In this document: in pieces, positions 17,975-26,609 of the stretch
How the letters are laid out: every line of letters begins with the position of its first letter
How positions within the stretch are numbered: position 1 is the stretch's first letter
Assembly (NCBI GenBank): GCA_947504705.1
Contig: CANNIA010000010.1
Coordinates: 1 to 64,000, forward strand
Source: Paracoccaceae bacterium
Lineage (GTDB): Bacteria > Pseudomonadota > Alphaproteobacteria > Rhodobacterales > Rhodobacteraceae
Reading direction: 5' to 3'
Length of the DNA: 64,000 bases
Notes under the pieces: generated by a model
The model's input: the letters and a program-made list of their open reading frames with translations, nothing else
What the model was told of the DNA's origin: nothing
The model's database searches: none
Program-made: the position numbers and the translations under genes

Positions 17975-18532
17975 GTGCACCTGACGCTTACGGCTGGGTC
18001 GGCATATGTTCTGGTGGCGGCCTTTTTGGTTGCCCTGAAGCTTTGGGCTTTTTCCGAGATTGGGGCCCTGTCGATTGCCGCCTCGCCCGCCGAATCTGCG
18101 CTGGACTTGATGATGTCGTTGGCCGCAGCCGCGGCGATTATCTATGCAGCCCGCCCACCAGACGAGGACCACGCCTTTGGCCACACCTCGATCGAGGATC
18201 TGGTGGCACGGCTCCAGTCGATCTTCATCCTGATTTCCGCTGGAGTGATCGGTTGGGCGGCGATCGGGCGGCTTTTGACCCCGGTGCCGGACCAGCTTGA
18301 GGCCGAAGGCTGGGGCTTGCTGGTGATGGGGGTGTCAGTCGCCGTCACCATCGGACTGGTCTGGTGGCAAGGCCGGGTCGCGCGGCGGACGGGAAGCAAA
18401 GTCGTGGCTGCTGATCGCCTGCACTATCTTGGCGATCTTCTGCCCAACATCAGCGCAGGCCTGCACCGCGCGATCCTTGCGGCCTATCCGCGTGCCGATG
18501 TGATCATCCAGAAGGATGTGCATGGCGACTGA
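17975..18532 (+). CDS. Cation diffusion facilitator with an internal deletion, probably non-functional
   Basis: The frame reads like a CDF metal exporter from the N-terminus through four membrane segments to ADRLHYLGDLLPNI (H150, D154 of the second metal-binding HxxxD). It then jumps to GLHRAILAAYPRADVIIQKD, which looks like the last 25 residues of the C-terminal domain. CDF proteins are about 300 aa; this product is 185 aa, so roughly 100 residues (TM5-TM6 and most of the cytoplasmic domain) are missing in frame. The TM2 ligand pair is E40/D44 where D/D is usual. No in-frame ATG exists; GTG 17975 is my choice, with CTG 17939 as an alternative. Confidence 0.72.
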   Translation: MHLTLTAGSAYVLVAAFLVALKLWAFSEIGALSIAASPAESALDLMMSLAAAAAIIYAARPPDEDHAFGHTSIEDLVARLQSIFILISAGVIGWAAIGRLLTPVPDQLEAEGWGLLVMGVSVAVTIGLVWWQGRVARRTGSKVVAADRLHYLGDLLPNISAGLHRAILAAYPRADVIIQKDVHGD

Positions 18533-18543
18533 TTTGGCCTATG

Positions 18544-18572
18544 TTGACTTCGCCGATTGCACGCTTGATTAT
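18544..18572 (+). promoter_or_regulatory. Candidate sigma70 promoter of the tetR-aruH-aruI operon
   Basis: TTGACT (18544-18549) is separated by 17 bp from GATTAT (18567-18572). This matches the consensus at five and four positions. It ends 24 bp before the tetR start. Confidence 0.5.
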
Positions 18573-18596
18573 ACAGTTGAATAAGAAGGCTTGCCT

Positions 18597-19250
18597 ATGC
18601 CCCCGACCCGCCGCATCTATCGCCGTGAAGGCGAAGAAAGCCGCCGATCTGCCCTGATCACCGCGACGCAGTCGCTGGTGGCCGAGGGCGGGCCGGAAGC
18701 TGCAACGGTGCGTGCAATTGCCAGCCGGGCCGGGGTGACTGCCGGACTGATCCGCCATTACTTCCAGACCAAGGAAGAGCTGATCGGTGCCTCATTCCGC
18801 GCGCTGATGGACAGCATGATCCAGACCGGCGCCGATGCTGCCAAGATGGTGGATACCAGCCCGGAAGGGCGTCTAGCAGCCTTTGTCGGCTCGACCCTAC
18901 GCCCACCGGTGATGGAGGCGGGGTCGGTTGTGCTCTGGGCTGGCTACATGCACAAGCTGCGCAATGACCCGGACCTTCTGGCCGTGCATGAAGCGGCTTA
19001 CCTTGCGTTTCGCGACACCCTGCAGGACCTGATTGCTGCCCTGCCCCGCAAGGCTCCTGCCGCGCAGCACCGCGCCGAGGCGATTGCCATCAACGCACTT
19101 CTGGATGGACTTTGGGTCGAAGGATCGCTTCTGCCCGACAGCTTTGCCGCGCGCGAACTCATCACCATCGGTCTTCGATCCACAGGAGCGATCCTTGGCG
19201 TCGATCTTCTGAAACCCACTGACCTGTTGCCCGAATTCGGAAAGTCTTAG
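18597..19250 (+). CDS. TetR/AcrR regulator, BetI-like
   Basis: This 217-aa protein has an N-terminal TetR helix-turn-helix (AATVRAIASRAGVTAGLIRHYFQTKEEL-type, about residues 30-60) and a C-terminal domain resembling that of BetI. It is the first gene of a three-gene unit: its stop is 2 bp from aruH. It therefore probably controls arginine transamination genes, perhaps responding to arginine or 2-ketoarginine. ATG 18597 is preferred to TTG 18591 because AAGG lies at a better distance. Confidence 0.88.
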   Translation: MPPTRRIYRREGEESRRSALITATQSLVAEGGPEAATVRAIASRAGVTAGLIRHYFQTKEELIGASFRALMDSMIQTGADAAKMVDTSPEGRLAAFVGSTLRPPVMEAGSVVLWAGYMHKLRNDPDLLAVHEAAYLAFRDTLQDLIAALPRKAPAAQHRAEAIAINALLDGLWVEGSLLPDSFAARELITIGLRSTGAILGVDLLKPTDLLPEFGKS

Positions 19251-19252
19251 AC

Positions 19253-20440
19253 ATGAAATACGCATCCGTCACCGACCGCCTTGCAGGACTTGGCGGCGCC
19301 AAATGGGCGCTGCACGCTCGCGCCCGTGCCCTGAAGGCCGCCGGGGAAGACATCATCGAATTCACCATCGGCGAGCCCGATGTGCCGACGCCCGAGGTCT
19401 TCATCGAGGCTGCCCAGCGCGCAATGGCCGCTGGCCGGACCGGCTATTCCAACGGCCGGGGGGAACCGGGGGTTCTTGCCGCGCTTGCGGCGCGTTATTC
19501 CGCCCGCCGTGGCCGCCAAATTGGCAAGGATCAGATCATGTGCCTGCCCGGCACCCAGACCGTGCTTTATGCCGTGCTGCGCGCGCTGGTGGAAACCGGC
19601 GACGAAGTTCTGATCGGCGATCCGATGTATGCGACGTATGAAGGCCAGATCGTTCAGACCGGGGCGACCGCTGTTCCAGTTCCGCTGCGCCCGGAAAAGG
19701 GGTTCCGCATGCAGGTCGCCGATGTCGAGGCGCGGATCACACCCCGCTCGCGCGTTCTGTTCCTGAACACGCCGCACAATCCTACTGGCTCGGTCTTGCG
19801 ACCCGAGGATATTCGGGCGCTTGGCGAACTGGCCCGCAAGCATGACCTGTGGATCATCTCGGACGAAGTCTACGAAGACATGATCTTCCCCGGCGTCACC
19901 TTCTCATCACCGCTGGACTTCCCCGAACTGTCCGATCGCGTGGTCGTCGCCTGCTCGATCTCGAAATCCCATGCGGCACCGGGCTTCCGGTCCGGCTGGT
20001 GCGTCGGTCCAGCCGAATTCTGCGCGCGACTGCTGCCACTTTCAGAAACCATGCTTTTCGGCTCGCAACCCTTCATTGCTGACATGACTGCACTTGCCGT
20101 TTCCAATCCATCCCCGGTGGCTGCCGGCATGGCCGAACGCTTTGCCAACCGGGCCGAGATGTTCTGGCGCGCGCTGGACGGAGTTTCGGGCATGCGGGTT
20201 CACCGACCTGAAGCGGGTATGTTTCTTCTGATCGACATCCGCGCCACCGGGCTGTCGGGCAATGCCTTTGCCGAAACCCTGCTTGACCAGCACAAGGTCG
20301 CGGTCATGCCAGGCGAAAGCTTTGGCGACGGACTGTCGGGCTGGCTTCGCCTGTCGCTGACCCAATCCGACGACAAGGTCATCGAGGCCTGCAGACGCAT
20401 CGCCGCCCATGCGGCCAGTATCCTGGAGAAAGCGGCATGA
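19253..20440 (+). CDS. aruH: Class I PLP aminotransferase, probable arginine:pyruvate transaminase
   Basis: This 395-aa fold-type I aminotransferase carries the PLP lysine K238 in SISKSHAAPGFRSGW, the PLP-contacting NPTG at 177-180 and SDEVYEDM at 203-210. The assignment to AruH rests on context: the next gene, translationally coupled, is an AruI-like ThDP decarboxylase. In Pseudomonas, AruH transaminates L-arginine with pyruvate to 2-ketoarginine plus alanine. Taken alone it would be called an aspartate-type aminotransferase. Confidence 0.8.
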   Translation: MKYASVTDRLAGLGGAKWALHARARALKAAGEDIIEFTIGEPDVPTPEVFIEAAQRAMAAGRTGYSNGRGEPGVLAALAARYSARRGRQIGKDQIMCLPGTQTVLYAVLRALVETGDEVLIGDPMYATYEGQIVQTGATAVPVPLRPEKGFRMQVADVEARITPRSRVLFLNTPHNPTGSVLRPEDIRALGELARKHDLWIISDEVYEDMIFPGVTFSSPLDFPELSDRVVVACSISKSHAAPGFRSGWCVGPAEFCARLLPLSETMLFGSQPFIADMTALAVSNPSPVAAGMAERFANRAEMFWRALDGVSGMRVHRPEAGMFLLIDIRATGLSGNAFAETLLDQHKVAVMPGESFGDGLSGWLRLSLTQSDDKVIEACRRIAAHAASILEKAA

Positions 20441-22014
20441 GTACTGTTGGCATCCGCTTGGTCGAGGGTCTGATTGACCGGGGCGTCGATACTGTCTTCG
20501 GTATTCCCGGCGTCCATACGATTGAACTTTACCGTGGCCTTTCGGCGGCAGGCGACAAGATCCGCCACGTCACCCCCCGCCACGAACAGGGCGCTGGCTT
20601 CATGGCCGATGGCTATGCCCGCGTCTCGGGCAAGCCTGGGGTCGCCTTCGTCATCACCGGGCCGGGGGTGACCAACATCCTGACCGCAATGGCCCAAGCA
20701 AAGGCGGATTCGGTGCCGATGCTGGTCGTCTCGGGCCTTGGGCGCAGTGACACGCTGGGCAAGGGCTTTGGTCGGTTGCACGAGCTTCCCGATCAGGGCG
20801 CCATGGTTGCCGCACTTTGCCATTCCGAAACCGTGACCGATCCGGCCAAGCTTGGCGAAGTCCTTGATCGCGCCTTTGCTGCCATGACCTCTGGCCGCCC
20901 CGGCCCGACGCATATCCAGATTTCCACCAACATGATGGGCGTCGACTGCCCCCCGGTCAGCCCGCCCGCGCAAACCGGTGCCGCCCCGCTTGCGCTCAGC
21001 CGCATCCGCAGTGTTGCTGCCATGCTGAACCAGGCCGAGCGGGTGGTGATCCTTGCTGGCGGCGGCACCCGTGGGGCAGAGGCCGAGTTGCAAAAACTGG
21101 CCGAACTTCTGGATGCCCCCGTCATCCAGACCGTCAACGCCCGCGGCGCTATGCATGGCCACCCCTTGCTGGTGCCCGCCCAGCCAAGCCTTCCTTCCAC
21201 GCGGCGGCTGATCATGAATGCCGACCAGATTCTGGCGATTGGCACCGAACTTGGGCCGACCGATTATGATGTCTATGCCGATGGCGATGTGCCGGACATG
21301 TCAGGCATGATCCGCATCGACATCTGCGCCGACCAGCTTGCCCGCCACCCGGCGAAGGTCGCGCTCAAGGCCGATGCCGCGACGATGATGGCAGCGCTGA
21401 TCCCCTCGATTGCCTACAAGAACCGGGGCGGGGCCGCCCGCGCGGCCGCCACGCGCGCGGATGCCCGCGCTGATCTGCCGGGCCTGTCCGAGCCGATGCC
21501 CGATCAACTCGCCATGGTCGAGGCGATCCGCGCGGCGATACCGGGTGCGATCATCGTCGGTGACAGCACCCAGCCGGTCTATGCCGCGAACCTTTATTAT
21601 GACCACGACCGCCCCGGCGGATGGTTCAACGCCGCCACTGGCTATGGCACGCTGGGCTATGGTCCGGGCGCTGCGGTCGGGGCCGCGATTGCCGCCCCCG
21701 GCACGCCTGTTGTCTGCCTGATCGGCGATGGCGGCTTGCAGTTCAGCCCCGGCGAATTGCGCACCGCTGTCGACGAAAAGCTGCCGATCACCTTTGTCGT
21801 CTGGAACAACGGCGGCTTCCGCGAAATCTCGGACTCCATGCGCGCTGCCCAGTCGCCGGTCCTTGGCTGCAGCCCATCGCCCCTGCGGATGGAAAGCTTT
21901 GCCGATGCCTGCGACATGCCCTTTGCAAGCATTCCGCAAGACCCGGCGGCCCTGACCGAGATCCTGTCTGTCCCGCAAGACGGCCCGCGCTTTCTGGAGG
22001 TTCAGGTCCTCTGA
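20437..22014 (+). CDS. aruI: ThDP-dependent decarboxylase, probable 5-guanidino-2-oxopentanoate decarboxylase
   Basis: This 525-aa acetolactate-synthase-like enzyme has an N-terminal Pyr domain with the catalytic Glu in TPRHEQGAGFMADGYAR, a central domain, and the ThDP/Mg motif GDGG...NN in LIGDGGLQFSPGEL and VVWNNGG. AruI decarboxylates 2-ketoarginine to 4-guanidinobutyraldehyde, feeding the 4-guanidinobutyrate/GABA route. Its ATG overlaps the aruH stop (ATGA). Its last 13 bp overlap the tail of the convergent MFS gene. Confidence 0.85.
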   Translation: MSTVGIRLVEGLIDRGVDTVFGIPGVHTIELYRGLSAAGDKIRHVTPRHEQGAGFMADGYARVSGKPGVAFVITGPGVTNILTAMAQAKADSVPMLVVSGLGRSDTLGKGFGRLHELPDQGAMVAALCHSETVTDPAKLGEVLDRAFAAMTSGRPGPTHIQISTNMMGVDCPPVSPPAQTGAAPLALSRIRSVAAMLNQAERVVILAGGGTRGAEAELQKLAELLDAPVIQTVNARGAMHGHPLLVPAQPSLPSTRRLIMNADQILAIGTELGPTDYDVYADGDVPDMSGMIRIDICADQLARHPAKVALKADAATMMAALIPSIAYKNRGGAARAAATRADARADLPGLSEPMPDQLAMVEAIRAAIPGAIIVGDSTQPVYAANLYYDHDRPGGWFNAATGYGTLGYGPGAAVGAAIAAPGTPVVCLIGDGGLQFSPGELRTAVDEKLPITFVVWNNGGFREISDSMRAAQSPVLGCSPSPLRMESFADACDMPFASIPQDPAALTEILSVPQDGPRFLEVQVL

Positions 22015-23147
22015 CGCGCGAGGATCGGCACCAAAAGGAAGATCATCCCGACCAGCGACGCCGCGAAGACAAAGGCAAAGCGTAGGCCGAAACCGCCTGC
22101 GATCACCCCCAAAAGCGGCGGCCCGACGAAATAGCCGAAATAGCCCAGAAGCGTGGCCCGTGCGATGGCGCGGGCGCGCGCTTCCGGCTCGCTCATCCGG
22201 CCGACCACTGAAAAGGCCGTCGGTGCCAGGACCGAGCCTCCGATCCCCGTGATCACCAGCCCCACATAGGCCAGTGCCGGGGTCGGGGCCGCCGCCACGA
22301 TCAGCGCACCAAGGGACGCCACCACAGCGCCGACCCGAAGGATCGTGAAGGCATCCACCTTTCCGGCCAACCACTGCCCGCCAAGCCGCGCAAAGCCCAT
22401 GGTCAGCGCCAGCGCTGCAGGCCCAAGCGCGCCCTGCTCAGGGCTGCCGCCAAGGGTCTTTTCGATATGCAGGGCCGACCAGTTTTCCGAGGCATTCTCG
22501 GTCGTGAAGGCGATCAGCACGATCCCGCCACCGATCACCGGCACCAGCCCCAAACGCGGCGCGCTGCCATCCTTGGGGCGACGAAGGCCTTCGATCAACC
22601 CGTCTGCTTCGACCGTCAGCACCGCGCAAATCAGGGCGACCCCGGCCATGGTTCCCATGACCCAATCCGGCCCCCAACCCGCCCCACGCAAGACGCCGGT
22701 CAGCACCGCGCCCCCGGCATAGCCAAAGGAATAGGCGGCATGGGACAGGTTCATCAGATGAACCCCGCGCTGGTTCTCTATGGCCGCGACCCTTGCGTTC
22801 ATCAAGACATCGGTCAAACCCGTCGCAGCCCCGGTGCAGGCCATGGCCAGCGGGAACAGCCAGACCACATTGGCCTGCCCCGGCAAGGCAAAGGCCAGCG
22901 CCATCAGCGCAACCGCCAAAGGCAGGGCCATCCGGCCCGTCACCGCACCAAAGGCGGGTGCCACCAGCATCGCGCTCATCGCGGCAATCGGGGTGCAGAA
23001 TATCAAGAAGCCCAGCTCTGCCTCAGTGACGCCCAGCATCGCTTGCAAGTCCGGCAACTCGGCCGCATAGGTTCCCCACAGTACGCCCATGGCCAGAAAC
23101 GCCGCAAGCGCGGCCCGGGAATGGGCTAGGGTGTGCCGGGAAAACAT
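22002..23147 (-). CDS. MFS transporter
   Basis: This 381-aa protein has about twelve hydrophobic segments and begins MFSRHTLAHSRAALAAFLAM. It resembles the YbjJ/FucP-like group of short MFS proteins without long loops. The frame stays open far upstream to 24026 across rplY, but ATG 23147 is preceded by GGAG and begins the first membrane helix. It is convergent with aruI and overlaps it by 13 bp. Substrate unknown; export of an arginine-derived compound is only a guess from context. Confidence 0.88.
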   Translation of the reverse strand: MFSRHTLAHSRAALAAFLAMGVLWGTYAAELPDLQAMLGVTEAELGFLIFCTPIAAMSAMLVAPAFGAVTGRMALPLAVALMALAFALPGQANVVWLFPLAMACTGAATGLTDVLMNARVAAIENQRGVHLMNLSHAAYSFGYAGGAVLTGVLRGAGWGPDWVMGTMAGVALICAVLTVEADGLIEGLRRPKDGSAPRLGLVPVIGGGIVLIAFTTENASENWSALHIEKTLGGSPEQGALGPAALALTMGFARLGGQWLAGKVDAFTILRVGAVVASLGALIVAAAPTPALAYVGLVITGIGGSVLAPTAFSVVGRMSEPEARARAIARATLLGYFGYFVGPPLLGVIAGGFGLRFAFVFAASLVGMIFLLVPILARQRT

Positions 23148-23357
23148 TGAAAGGCTCCGTGAACCGAACCCCTTGGCTAGCGCAGCCTGCCAGCATAGGC
23201 CAGTCCGGGCGCGACCCTCCCACCGGGTGAATGCGACATCGCCGTGCTTGGCCTCCCCTGGCCAAGTTTCGCCTTCCCTTCCCCCCGATTCGTCGCTATA
23301 GCCCCCCGGTCGCGCCATGCACCCTTGGAGGATGGCGGACTTATATGGAGAGAACCT

Positions 23358-23963
23358 ATGGCACGCGAGATCACTGATCTTACCGCCGAGGTACGGACGG
23401 GGACAGGCAAGGGGGCCGCCCGTCAAGCCCGTCGTGACGGCTACGTACCTGGCATCATCTATGGCGACGGCACCGAGCCGGTCGCAATCAAGATGAAATT
23501 CAACTACCTCCTGACCCGGCTTCGGAAGGGTCGCTTCCTGCAATCGCTCTTCAACCTCAAGGTTGATGGCCAGCCGGACGTTCACGTCATCTGCCGTGGC
23601 GTCCAGCGTGATGTGGTCAAGGACATGCCGACCCACGTCGATTTCATGCGGGTCCATGACGAAAGCCGGATCGAACTGTTCGTCCACGTGACCTTCATCA
23701 ACCACGAAGCCAGCCCGGGCCTTAAGCGCGGCGGCACTCTGACGGTTGTGCGTCACGAAGTCGAACTGGAAGTCACCGCCGGTGACATCCCCGATCACAT
23801 CACGGTCGACCTGACCGGCAAAGTGATCGGCGACGTCATCCACATCGAAGACGTGGTGCTGCCGGAAGGCACCAAGGCTACGATCAACCGCAACTTCGTG
23901 ATCGCCAACGTGGCCGCCCCTGCGGGTCTGGCTGCCGTCGAAGAAGAAGCAGCCAGCGCTTAA
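23358..23963 (+). CDS. rplY: 50S ribosomal protein L25/general stress protein Ctc
   Basis: This 201-aa protein is the long (CTC) form: an N-terminal L25 5S-rRNA-binding domain ([22 protein letters not shown]) and a C-terminal TL5-type beta domain. It ends in an Ala/Glu tail (EEEAASA). ATG 23358 follows GGAGAG. A strong hairpin terminator follows. Proximity to pth is a widespread bacterial arrangement, although here an FkbM methyltransferase gene intervenes on the other strand. Confidence 0.97.
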   Translation: MAREITDLTAEVRTGTGKGAARQARRDGYVPGIIYGDGTEPVAIKMKFNYLLTRLRKGRFLQSLFNLKVDGQPDVHVICRGVQRDVVKDMPTHVDFMRVHDESRIELFVHVTFINHEASPGLKRGGTLTVVRHEVELEVTAGDIPDHITVDLTGKVIGDVIHIEDVVLPEGTKATINRNFVIANVAAPAGLAAVEEEAASA

Positions 23964-23986
23964 GGCGGTTGACGGTTGAAATAGGG

Positions 23987-24012
23987 CGGGGGGCCTTCGG
24001 GTCCCCCGTTTG
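23987..24012 (+). terminator. Intrinsic terminator of rplY
   Basis: A 9-bp stem (CGGGGGGCC against GGTCCCCCG, one G-T pair) closes a UUCG tetraloop, the stabilised C(UUCG)G type, and is followed by TTTG. It starts 23 bases after the rplY stop. Confidence 0.75.
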
Positions 24013-24055
24013 CGTTTCGGGGCCAAAGGATTTTCAGCGGTCCGACCCGGTCGGA

Positions 24056-24742
24056 TCAGGCCGCGTTGTCTGGAGTATCCCGCCGGAAGACCACGGTCGA
24101 CCCTTTCGATCCGTCCATTTCCAGCGCGAACCCCATCGCCTCCAGCGCCGCGACAACACGGTCGACTTCGCCGTCGCCATAGATCTGTGGGTGGAACTCG
24201 ACAATGATCAGCCTGACCCCCGGCAAGGGTCGGATCAGGATGTCAATCTCGGCCCCCTCGATGTCGATGCAAAGGACTGTCGGCCGGGCCATCTCTAGCA
24301 ACTTGGCAATTGGAATTGCCGGGACGCCGATCGATTTGGTGTCATCAGGCCAGACCCGTGTCGACTTCAGCGCGCTCGACCAGAACGGCTGGCGGGGAAC
24401 AAACTCGACCTTTCCCTCGGCCTCGCCAGTCGCGGCCGCATGGATCAGTTGCACCTTGCCAAACCCATTCAGGGCAAGGTTCATCCGGGCAAGGCTCAGG
24501 ATTTCCGATGAGGCTTCGATCCCAACAACCGCACCCTCGCCGACGATCCGGGCTGCAAGCGTGCAGATATAGCCAATCCCGGCACCAAGCTCCAACAACC
24601 GGTCGCCCGGGCACAGATGGGTCGAGATCGCGTCTGCTTCCTGATGTTCATAGCGCCCAAGGGCAAGCGCTTCCTCGATCTTGCCACGCAAGTAGAACGG
24701 CGGGACCTCGAAGGCCAGGCCACGCAGGGTAAAAACGGCCAT
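24056..24742 (-). CDS. FkbM family methyltransferase
   Basis: This 228-aa protein has the SAM-binding motif I LELGAGIGYICTLAAR at about residues 50-65, the acidic end of strand 2 (GIEASSEI), and the FkbM-type CIDIEGAEIDIL. FkbM enzymes are O-methyltransferases of polyketides and surface glycans, so a role in modifying a cell-surface sugar is possible. The frame extends upstream to 24922 but that would cross the pth promoter. ATG 24742 is divergent from pth. Confidence 0.87.
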   Translation of the reverse strand: MAVFTLRGLAFEVPPFYLRGKIEEALALGRYEHQEADAISTHLCPGDRLLELGAGIGYICTLAARIVGEGAVVGIEASSEILSLARMNLALNGFGKVQLIHAAATGEAEGKVEFVPRQPFWSSALKSTRVWPDDTKSIGVPAIPIAKLLEMARPTVLCIDIEGAEIDILIRPLPGVRLIIVEFHPQIYGDGEVDRVVAALEAMGFALEMDGSKGSTVVFRRDTPDNAA

Positions 24743-24757
24743 ACTTGCACCAGCGAA

Positions 24758-24786
24758 TTGTCGGTCAACGGCTCTTAGGCTATAGC
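24758..24786 (+). promoter_or_regulatory. Candidate sigma70 promoter of pth
   Basis: TTGTCG (24758-24763), a 17-bp spacer and TATAGC (24781-24786) make a good sigma70 promoter. The implied transcript start near 24793 leaves only about 7 bases before ATG 24800, so it favours GTG 24824 as the pth start. Confidence 0.6.
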
Positions 24787-24823
24787 AACACCCTTGAGGA
24801 TGCATCCAGAAACGGGGCTGGCA

Positions 24824-25507
24824 GTGAAACTCTGGGTCGGCCTGGGCAATCCCGGCGCGAAATACGCCGACAACCGGCACAACATCGGTTTCATGGCGCT
24901 TGACCGCATCGCCGCTGATCACGGCTTTTCACCCTGGCGCAAGGCCTTTCAAGGACTTGTTAGCGAAGGCCGCCTTGGGACCGAAAAGGTCGCCCTCCTG
25001 AAACCCGAAACCTTCATGAACCTCTCCGGCCAGTCCGTTCAGGCCGCCGTTGCCTTCTGGAAACTGCCGCTCGCCGATCTGACCCTCTTTCACGACGAGC
25101 TTGACCTTGCCCCCGGCAAAATGCGCCTGAAACAGGGTGGCGGCCACGCCGGTCACAACGGCCTTCGCTCGATCCACGGTCATCTGGGCGAGGCCTATGC
25201 CCGCGTCCGCCTTGGCATCGGCCATCCCGGCGTGAAGGACGCAGTCGCGGCTTACGTCCTGCACGACTTCGCCAAAGCTGATCAGGACTGGCTCGACGAC
25301 CTCCTCCGCGGAATCTCCGAAGGCGCCCCGGCCCTTGCCACGGGCGACGGCCAGAAATTCATGAACGCGGTCGCCCTGCGCACTGCACCGCCCCGGTCCT
25401 CGACCACGAAGGACCAGCCCGATACACCGTCAGCGCCCCCAAGCACAACAGCTGAACCAGACAGCCGCAGCCCGATGCAAAAGCTTCTGGACAAGTTCCG
25501 GCCCTAG
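24824..25507 (+). CDS. pth: Peptidyl-tRNA hydrolase
   Basis: This 227-aa enzyme frees tRNA from peptidyl-tRNA that drops off the ribosome. The catalytic histidine is H19 (NRHNIGF), with N66 (MNLSGQ) and D91 (FHDELDL). The start is taken as GTG 24824 because it gives the family N-terminus MKLWVGLGNPGAKYA; ATG 24800 would add eight residues. After the conserved fold (about 190 residues) there is a Pro/Ser/Thr-rich tail ending in SPMQKLLDKFRP. Confidence 0.95.
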   Translation: MKLWVGLGNPGAKYADNRHNIGFMALDRIAADHGFSPWRKAFQGLVSEGRLGTEKVALLKPETFMNLSGQSVQAAVAFWKLPLADLTLFHDELDLAPGKMRLKQGGGHAGHNGLRSIHGHLGEAYARVRLGIGHPGVKDAVAAYVLHDFAKADQDWLDDLLRGISEGAPALATGDGQKFMNAVALRTAPPRSSTTKDQPDTPSAPPSTTAEPDSRSPMQKLLDKFRP

Positions 25508-26515
25508 CCACCCCTCCCCCCCTTGCTGAAAGTCATCCCAATCCTCCTCCGCCCGGGCCTTTTCGGCAATCATCCGGCGGGTGTCATCACAGCACAACTG
25601 GTGCAATCGCACCTCATCCGGTAGGGCCATGGCCGCCTGATAGACCGCTTCAAACGCCTCGGCATGGCCATTCGCCGTCTCATCGCGCTGATCGCCGGTG
25701 TCGGCTTCAAGGAATTATTGCGGACGATGGCGATCCTTCAGCCGCTCGGGGGCAGAGTGCCCGCCTTCAGGCTGAAGGTTTCCGTAGATCGCAGCATGCA
25801 ATGGTTTATCTGCTCCACGGCATTGCTGTCCAACGCCGCCTCAACGGTCCGCAGATAAGGCCCATCCGGCTGCCACTCTGGCACCGACCTGCCCTCCGGG
25901 GATGATCCAGACCCTGCCCGGATCGCCCCACGCCTTCCCCGCGCGCTTCAGCGACAGGCCGCGCGGGCCATGCTCGCCCAGCGCATCTAACCAGTCCGGG
26001 TGGCGATGCAGGGATTTGACGTTCCAAGCCAGCCGGCGACCTGCACCGCAGGTGCGAAAGAACTGCCGATGCACCGGCAAATCAACAAAGCGGTCTTTGC
26101 CATCGGTGCCGAACACCTGCCAATTGGGCGACATGCCCAGAAACTGCGGCGTGCCGTCCGTGTCCAGATGTGGGGCCAGAAGATCCGCCAGCAGACCCTG
26201 CCCGCGATGGATGACCAAAACCTCATAGACATCACAGAGCAGCACCCATTCCGCCCGTCGCACCGCCCGATGTTTCCGTGCCTCTGCCAACTTGCGCACC
26301 TTGATCCGGTGACCGGGCGGAATGTCCTTGCGGATATGATGTGCCCAGCCCGCCGCCTGCAGCGCATCCAGCAAGTCGGGCGAATGGTCGGTGCAATTGT
26401 TGGTGACCACGACAATATCGCTAAAGCCCAACCACCGATACCAGGCGACCCATTCCACGATGAACGGCCCTTCGTTCCGCATCGAGGCAACAACTGTGGC
26501 TTTCAGGCTCCGCAA
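25504..26515 (-). pseudogene. Glycosyltransferase family 2 (Glyco_tranf_2_4 type), multiply disrupted
   Basis: The 5' part (26515 to about 25900) reads MRSLKATVVASMRNEGPFIVEWVAWYRWLGF onward, a Glyco_tranf_2_4 protein. The frame shifts near the G4 run at 25898-25901 into SVPEWQPDGPYLRTVEAALD and QINHCMLRSTETFSLK. It shifts back near the G5 run at 25748-25752 to LKDRHRPQ, meets TAA at 25715-25717, and continues with FLEADTGDQRDETANG to LPDEVRLHQLCCDDTRRMI. The usual DxDE metal motif is DVYE (TAT at 26225-26227). The end at 25504 assumes one further indel in the poly-G run. At least three lesions make this a true pseudogene. Confidence 0.85.
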
Positions 26516-26609
26516 ACGCTTTGTCCCAAGTGGCTGGATCTCTCCATGCCTGCCTCAGCCAAGCTCCTCACACAAGCGAGAAGCGCCCGTCAGGGCCGCC
26601 AAGCGGCTG

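Noticed and set aside
23148-24026. Long open extension upstream of the MFS gene, minus strand
   Set aside because: It runs antisense through rplY. The transporter begins at 23147 with its own ribosome site and first membrane helix.
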